From NCBI RefSeq assembly GCF_014646255.1, contig NZ_BMNC01000001.1, positions 685,366 to 749,365 of the forward strand: 64,000 bases of DNA, written 5' to 3'. Below the pieces are notes generated by a model, which searched no databases, was not told where the DNA came from, and saw only the letters and a program-made list of their open reading frames with translations. Source of the stretch: Lentzea pudingi. Lineage in GTDB: Bacteria; Actinomycetota; Actinomycetes; Mycobacteriales; Pseudonocardiaceae. A program made the translations under genes and the position numbers. Of the stretch, positions 61,784 through 64,000 are shown piece after piece. Numbering within the stretch: the stretch's first letter is position 1; the number at the start of each line of letters is the position of its first letter.

Positions 61784-64000
61784 CGGACACCCCCGGTGAG
61801 CGCGATCCGGAACTCGGACGTGGTGGGCCTGCCGTGGTGCTCCAGCCACAGGGAGTCCGGTGCCGGTCGCATCTCGGCGAGGGTGAACTCGTCCGCCTGC
61901 CCGGCCCGCAGCAGTGCGGCGAGGACCTCCACCGCGAGCGGGTTGTCGAGGTCGACGGCGATCGGTTTCGGTTCGTGCGGCAGGGCGGCGAAGCAGAACC
62001 GGGGGAGTCCCCGCGTCGTCCTGAGCCGTTGTGCCGCCAGGAAGATCTCGGTCGTGCCGTGCTGCGGGGCGATGTCCAGATCGGCCGCCCGGCAGGCCCA
62101 GCGCGCGCGTTGGGCGATCAGGTCGCCGACCCGGACCCGAGGAGCCTGACCGGCGATCCACACGGTCGGCAGGGACGCCGACGGCGCTGCGAACGCCCGC
62201 AGGTGCGGATGGTCGTCCTCGCCCGCGTACAGGACGAGCTCGCCGTCCGAATCGTGCAACCGAGGGCCGTTCTCCGCGAGCACGACCGTGACGGCCGACA
62301 GCGGGACCGACCGCGTGGCGTCGTCCGTGGCGACGGCGGTGACCTCGATGAACCGCCCGGGAAACGTGTCGGACACGAGCCCCTTGTGCCGCCTCCTGCG
62401 GATCACCGTCGCGAGCCGTCCCGGCCCGCCCCACGGGCTGAGGTCCGCGGTGAAGTCGGCGGCGAGACCGTCCGGGTCGTCGCTGAAGTGCCCTTGCGAT
62501 CCCCACGCGAAGACGTAGGGGTGCAGTTCTCCCAGCACGATCAGATCCTCGTCCCGGCCGTGTTCGAGCAGGACGTCCGGACTGACGAACGCCGGTCGCG
62601 ACGGCGGCGGGCACAGCGCCAGCACCGACTCCGGAGTGAGCACGGACTGGCGCGGATCCGCCGGGTCCACACCGGACAGCACGAGCTCGCGGTAGCTCTC
62701 CGCGAACTGCCGCGCGGGTTTCTCCAGTTCGGCGAGCCGCTCCTCCGGTGCGTTCTGGACGCGCCTGATCAACTCGTCGTAGGGCATCTCGGCATCACCG
62801 CGCATCAGCTCTCCGCACCACTGGTTCGCTGCCAGGGTGCGAAGTTCTCCGTGGTGGGAGGCGACGGCGAGCACGGGGGACAGCTGCCCGGCCCAGCGCC
62901 GCGCGGTGTCGGTGCCGACCAGCACCGGGGTCTGGTCGCCGCGCGCGTCGATCGAGACGACGGCGCGATCGGCGTACATCCGCCCGGCCGCGCGGCGCGC
63001 GTCGACTCCGGCGAGGCCCGTGAAGCGGTCCTCGAGGTCGGCCAGCCGGCTCGCTCTGGTGGCGTGGTCGGCCGCGTGCGCGTAGCGGTCCGCCAATTGA
63101 CGTACGTCGGTCAGGGCCGTGGGCCACGACGTGTGCGCGGCGTGCCGTCCGGCCCAGCCGATCAGCCACTCCAGCGGCCGCGAGGTGGTCGACGGCGGTT
63201 CCGGTGCCCTGCGCACCGCGCCCGCCCGAGCCAGCTTCGCCAGCAGCGTTCGTGCCGCGACGAGGTCGACTCCGGCGAGATCGGCCAGCACGCCGACGGT
63301 GCGCTCGCCGTCGATGGCCGCGACCAGGGCCGCCTGGTCGTCGGTGAGCCGCACCGCCCGTCCGTCGGCGAACCGGACGGTCGAGGCGTCCCGGCGGCAG
63401 GACGGCAACCACGACGGCGGAACGAGGTCCGCCATCGCGGGATCGGCGGCGATGGCCTCGGCGAGAGCGCACACGGCCCAGAAGGCGACGAACGCCTCGA
63501 CCTCGCGCACCCCGGCCGGCGTTTCGCCGCCCAGCAGGATGCCCGTCACCTCGTCGCTGACCTTGCCGTGCACCAGGGGACCGAAGAAGCTGGTGGTCTC
63601 GTTCTTGACCGCCAGCCGCTGGGCGTAGAGGTACGCACGGCGCTGGAACGCGCGGTCCTTGGCGCGCACCGCCTTCGGCCCTGCGGTGGCGCACCAGCGC
63701 AGGACCTCGGCGTGGAAGGCCGGGGCCAGCTGGAGGAGGGCGTCACGGACCCGCTCGTCGCCGAGCAGCGGACGCAACCGCCGGTCGCGGTCGGCGGACT
63801 CGGCCGTCACGGCCGCGGCCAGGAGCTCCGCCGAACGGTGAGCGGCCAGCCAGGCCGCCTGGTAGGCCGCCATCGGCTCGCGCAACTCCGGCAGCGACGC
63901 GGGGCCGAGTTCTCCCCGGCGGCCAAGGGCACGGCGAGCCTTGGACAGCACCCGCAGCGCGGGCTTGTCCTCCGTCTCCGCCGCCCGGGACACGGCGTCG
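61780..64000 (-). CDS. LanB-like protein 4 (possible PEARL), 5' end outside the window
   Basis: At least 739 residues; the frame is still open at base 64000, and the first visible GTG (63993) lies after where the family's N-terminal strands should be, so the gene starts beyond the window. LAVKNETTSFFGPLVHGKVS carries the K-N-E-T-x-S-F-F-G-P signature; GRMYADRAVVSIDARGDQ and FAALPHEPKPIAVDLDNPLA follow in the usual order. Upstream-most visible gene of the minus-strand operon, so a precursor peptide or promoter may lie just outside. Confidence 0.85.
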   Translation of the reverse strand, partial: DAVSRAAETEDKPALRVLSKARRALGRRGELGPASLPELREPMAAYQAAWLAAHRSAELLAAAVTAESADRDRRLRPLLGDERVRDALLQLAPAFHAEVLRWCATAGPKAVRAKDRAFQRRAYLYAQRLAVKNETTSFFGPLVHGKVSDEVTGILLGGETPAGVREVEAFVAFWAVCALAEAIAADPAMADLVPPSWLPSCRRDASTVRFADGRAVRLTDDQAALVAAIDGERTVGVLADLAGVDLVAARTLLAKLARAGAVRRAPEPPSTTSRPLEWLIGWAGRHAAHTSWPTALTDVRQLADRYAHAADHATRASRLADLEDRFTGLAGVDARRAAGRMYADRAVVSIDARGDQTPVLVGTDTARRWAGQLSPVLAVASHHGELRTLAANQWCGELMRGDAEMPYDELIRRVQNAPEERLAELEKPARQFAESYRELVLSGVDPADPRQSVLTPESVLALCPPPSRPAFVSPDVLLEHGRDEDLIVLGELHPYVFAWGSQGHFSDDPDGLAADFTADLSPWGGPGRLATVIRRRRHKGLVSDTFPGRFIEVTAVATDDATRSVPLSAVTVVLAENGPRLHDSDGELVLYAGEDDHPHLRAFAAPSASLPTVWIAGQAPRVRVGDLIAQRARWACRAADLDIAPQHGTTEIFLAAQRLRTTRGLPRFCFAALPHEPKPIAVDLDNPLAVEVLAALLRAGQADEFTLAEMRPAPDSLWLEHHGRPTTSEFRIALTGGVR

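Noticed and set aside
44245..64000. Calling the LanB-like proteins lanthipeptide or thiopeptide dehydratases
   Set aside because: No elimination domain, LanC cyclase, pyridine synthase or Ser/Cys-rich precursor visible; halogenase and oxidase content fits PEARL chemistry better. Not fully excluded because the cluster continues outside the window.

Overview
The window is about 70% G+C, with strong GC-third-position bias, GTG/TTG starts and many 4-nt ATGA/GTGA stop-start overlaps. The gene content (AftD-type arabinofuranosyltransferase, DUF2613 and DUF3068 proteins, DipZ next to a fasciclin lipoprotein, GAF-ANTAR and HxlR regulators) fits a high-GC actinobacterium. Pseudonocardiales is my best guess, by inference only.

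Layout. (1) 1-10.4 kb: end of a PHP-like protein, then peroxiredoxin, thioredoxin and dipZ on the minus strand, divergent from a fasciclin lipoprotein with a SigK-like promoter. A decayed RskA-type anti-sigma gene and a plus-strand set of DUF4331, TPR, HupE/nickel-transporter-like and lipoprotein genes follow. (2) 10.4-21.3 kb: accessory, partly decayed DNA with NmrA, LuxR, STAS and IS3 remnants. Intact genes are a STAS antagonist, aldo/keto reductase, ATP-grasp ligase, secreted protein/HxlR pair, GAF-ANTAR regulator, MFS/LysR pair and L,D-transpeptidase. (3) 21.3-36.2 kb: cell-envelope glycan locus resembling the mycobacterial Rv0224c-Rv0227c and aftD regions: two soluble glycosyltransferases, DUF3068, methyltransferase, DUF2613, two GT-C-like membrane proteins, a flippase, AftD, a second methyltransferase and a solute-binding/VWA fusion. 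(4) 36.4-38.8 kb: an atypical tRNA (anticodon CGG) followed 22 nt later by a 771-residue protein I do not recognise. (5) 38.9-40.9 kb: small membrane protein, MBL hydrolase, broken chloramphenicol-phosphotransferase-like gene. (6) 40.9-64.0 kb: a biosynthetic cluster running off the right edge, with four LanB-like proteins, a tryptophan halogenase, flavin reductase, HFCD flavoprotein, DAO-type oxidase, TldD/TldE-like protease pair, M20 peptidase, asparagine synthetase, O-methyltransferase, PPOX protein and antiporter.

The cluster in (6) looks like a PEARL pathway (peptide aminoacyl-tRNA ligases), the ammosamide/lymphostin type of logic. LanB-like enzymes would add amino acids from aminoacyl-tRNA to a scaffold peptide, the halogenase, oxidase and flavoproteins would tailor the added residue, and the proteases would release it. 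I found no convincing precursor peptide. The two most promising leads for undescribed biology are this cluster and the tRNA plus 771-residue protein pair.
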